From positions 30,355 to 94,354 of the forward strand of contig CALUZV010000013.1 of NCBI GenBank assembly GCA_944325345.1: 64,000 bases of DNA, read 5' to 3'. This stretch comes from an uncultured Parabacteroides sp. Lineage in GTDB: Bacteria; Bacteroidota; Bacteroidia; Bacteroidales; Tannerellaceae. Positions 63,107-64,000 of this stretch are shown here, one piece after another (position 1 is the first letter of the stretch; the number at the start of each line of letters is the position of its first letter). A program made the position numbers and the translations under genes. Below the pieces are notes generated by a model that saw only the letters and a list, made by a program, of their open reading frames with translations, was not told the DNA's origin and searched no databases.

Positions 63107-63124
63107 ATTCAGTTCTCCTTTTTG

Positions 63125-64000
63125 TTAGTTTTTGTTCAACGTCCAATGGTATGCGCTCGTATATGCATCCCACATATTCTTATATACACCCTCTGTCACG
63201 GACAATTTTTCATGCTTTCCGCACTGCACGATACGTCCCTCTTTCAAAACGACAATCTGATGCGCGGAAATGATGGAAGAAAGGCGATGAGCAATCACGA
63301 TGACCATCTTGTCCTTTATCAGTGACTGTAAAGCCATCTGCATTTTATGCTCGTTTTCAGGGTCGGCGAAAGCTGTCGCTTCGTCCAGTACCAGTATCGG
63401 CGCATTCTTCAATATGGCACGGGCCACACATATCCGTTGGGCTTCGCCGCCGGACAAGAACACACCTTTGTCGCCTATCCGTGTTTCATAACCTTGCGGC
63501 AGACGCTCTATGAAGTCGTGGCATTGGGCAGCTTTCGCGGCGGCTATCACCTTTTCTTTCGTGGCATCAGGAGAGCCGACGGCGATGTTCTCATACAGCG
63601 TGTCGTAGAAAAGGAAAGTGTCTTGAAATACGAATGAAACCATGTCCATGAGCTTTGCAGTAGCTATCTGACGTATATCCACACCACCTATGCAGATTTC
63701 CCCTTGCTCCACATCCCAGAACCGGGGTATCAGGTTGGCAACCGTTGATTTGCCGCTTCCCGACGGGCCGACAAGGGCGGTTATCTTTCCCTGCGGAGCT
63801 ATGAAACTGACATCACGCAGGGCTTCCGTCCGTGTTCCCTGTTCCGTGTTTTCGTAGGAAAATGACACATGACGAAACTCCACATCGTAAGCGGTCGGCA
63901 CCTTAGGATGTTCCGGCTCCGGCACAGGCTTCTTTTCCAATATGCGGTCAATACGGTTTACGCCTTCGTTGATGTCGCGTGTGTTGCCTCCTAAAAAGGT
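63125..64000 (-). CDS. ABC exporter, fused permease-ATPase (5' part outside window)
   Basis: The frame stays open to the window edge, with TFLGGNTRDINEG before the apparent start at 63940. The visible 291 residues hold the end of the permease domain and the ATPase: Walker A GPSGSGKST, signature LSGGEAQR, DEATAFADPENE and IVIAHRL. It pairs with the downstream ABC gene. Confidence 0.9.
   Translation of the reverse strand, partial: TFLGGNTRDINEGVNRIDRILEKKPVPEPEHPKVPTAYDVEFRHVSFSYENTEQGTRTEALRDVSFIAPQGKITALVGPSGSGKSTVANLIPRFWDVEQGEICIGGVDIRQIATAKLMDMVSFVFQDTFLFYDTLYENIAVGSPDATKEKVIAAAKAAQCHDFIERLPQGYETRIGDKGVFLSGGEAQRICVARAILKNAPILVLDEATAFADPENEHKMQMALQSLIKDKMVIVIAHRLSSIISAHQIVVLKEGRIVQCGKHEKLSVTEGVYKNMWDAYTSAYHWTLNKN

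Overview
The window is chromosomal DNA of a member of the order Bacteroidales, probably in or near Tannerellaceae/Porphyromonadaceae. The evidence is Bacteroidetes-type promoters (TTTG, about 19 bases, then TAnnTTTG), 6-bladed beta-propeller lipoproteins, a C-terminal sorting-type domain on a surface protein, a CcsB-CcsA fusion, and a GH57/GT4/debranching-enzyme glycogen cluster. Most genes look moderately GC-rich. The beta-propeller regions (23.9-27.4 kb and 54.7-58.0 kb) are clearly more AT-rich. Genus and species cannot be fixed from the sequence alone.

Layout: 0-6.3 kb holds the end of recN, a basic secreted protein, a Crp/Fnr-type regulator, the lutABC lactate-oxidation operon and a UDP-sugar dehydrogenase. 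6.5-14.6 kb holds a small helical protein, a secreted cyclophilin and a TetR-controlled TolC/HlyD/ABC-2 efflux operon. 14.7-23.7 kb holds an S15-type peptidase, aminopeptidase P, a HAD phosphatase, a GT2 glycosyltransferase and a thiD-tenI-thiE-menD operon. 23.9-27.4 kb holds three beta-propeller lipoproteins, one with an in-frame stop. 27.5-35.7 kb holds an M16 peptidase, a DUF4268-like protein and the glycogen cluster. 36-42 kb holds a DUF308 membrane protein, an AraC regulator, a lone nucleotidyltransferase, a large surface protein, a repeat-packed 1 kb gap and dinB. 42.3-54.3 kb holds a DPP IV-like peptidase, serine dehydratase, a GH43 enzyme overlapping ccsBA, a PfkB kinase, a FucP-like transporter and NAD synthase. 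54.3-64 kb holds three tRNA-Arg genes, a TPR/HTH lipoprotein with a fourth propeller gene, alkaline phosphatase, an M24 peptidase, an integrase relic and an ABC exporter pair that runs off the end.

The most unusual feature is a set of nine intergenic arrays of short palindromes (near 0.95, 4.3, 16.6, 23.7, 30.4, 40.6, 46.0, 49.6 and 54.7 kb). The palindrome sequence is different at nearly every locus, and sometimes changes within one array. The spacing is nearly constant: one palindrome every 20.5-23 bp, or 41-42 bp where two palindromes alternate. All nine lie downstream of genes, in tandem or convergent gaps. None lies in the five divergent promoter gaps of the window. I know of no described element with this behaviour, so this is the main candidate for something new.

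Functionally the window suggests a peptide- and sugar-using anaerobe. It encodes several proline-specific peptidases, serine dehydratase, lactate oxidation, glycogen storage and menaquinone/thiamine synthesis. It also carries one efflux operon whose regulator has a perfect palindromic operator at its own promoter.
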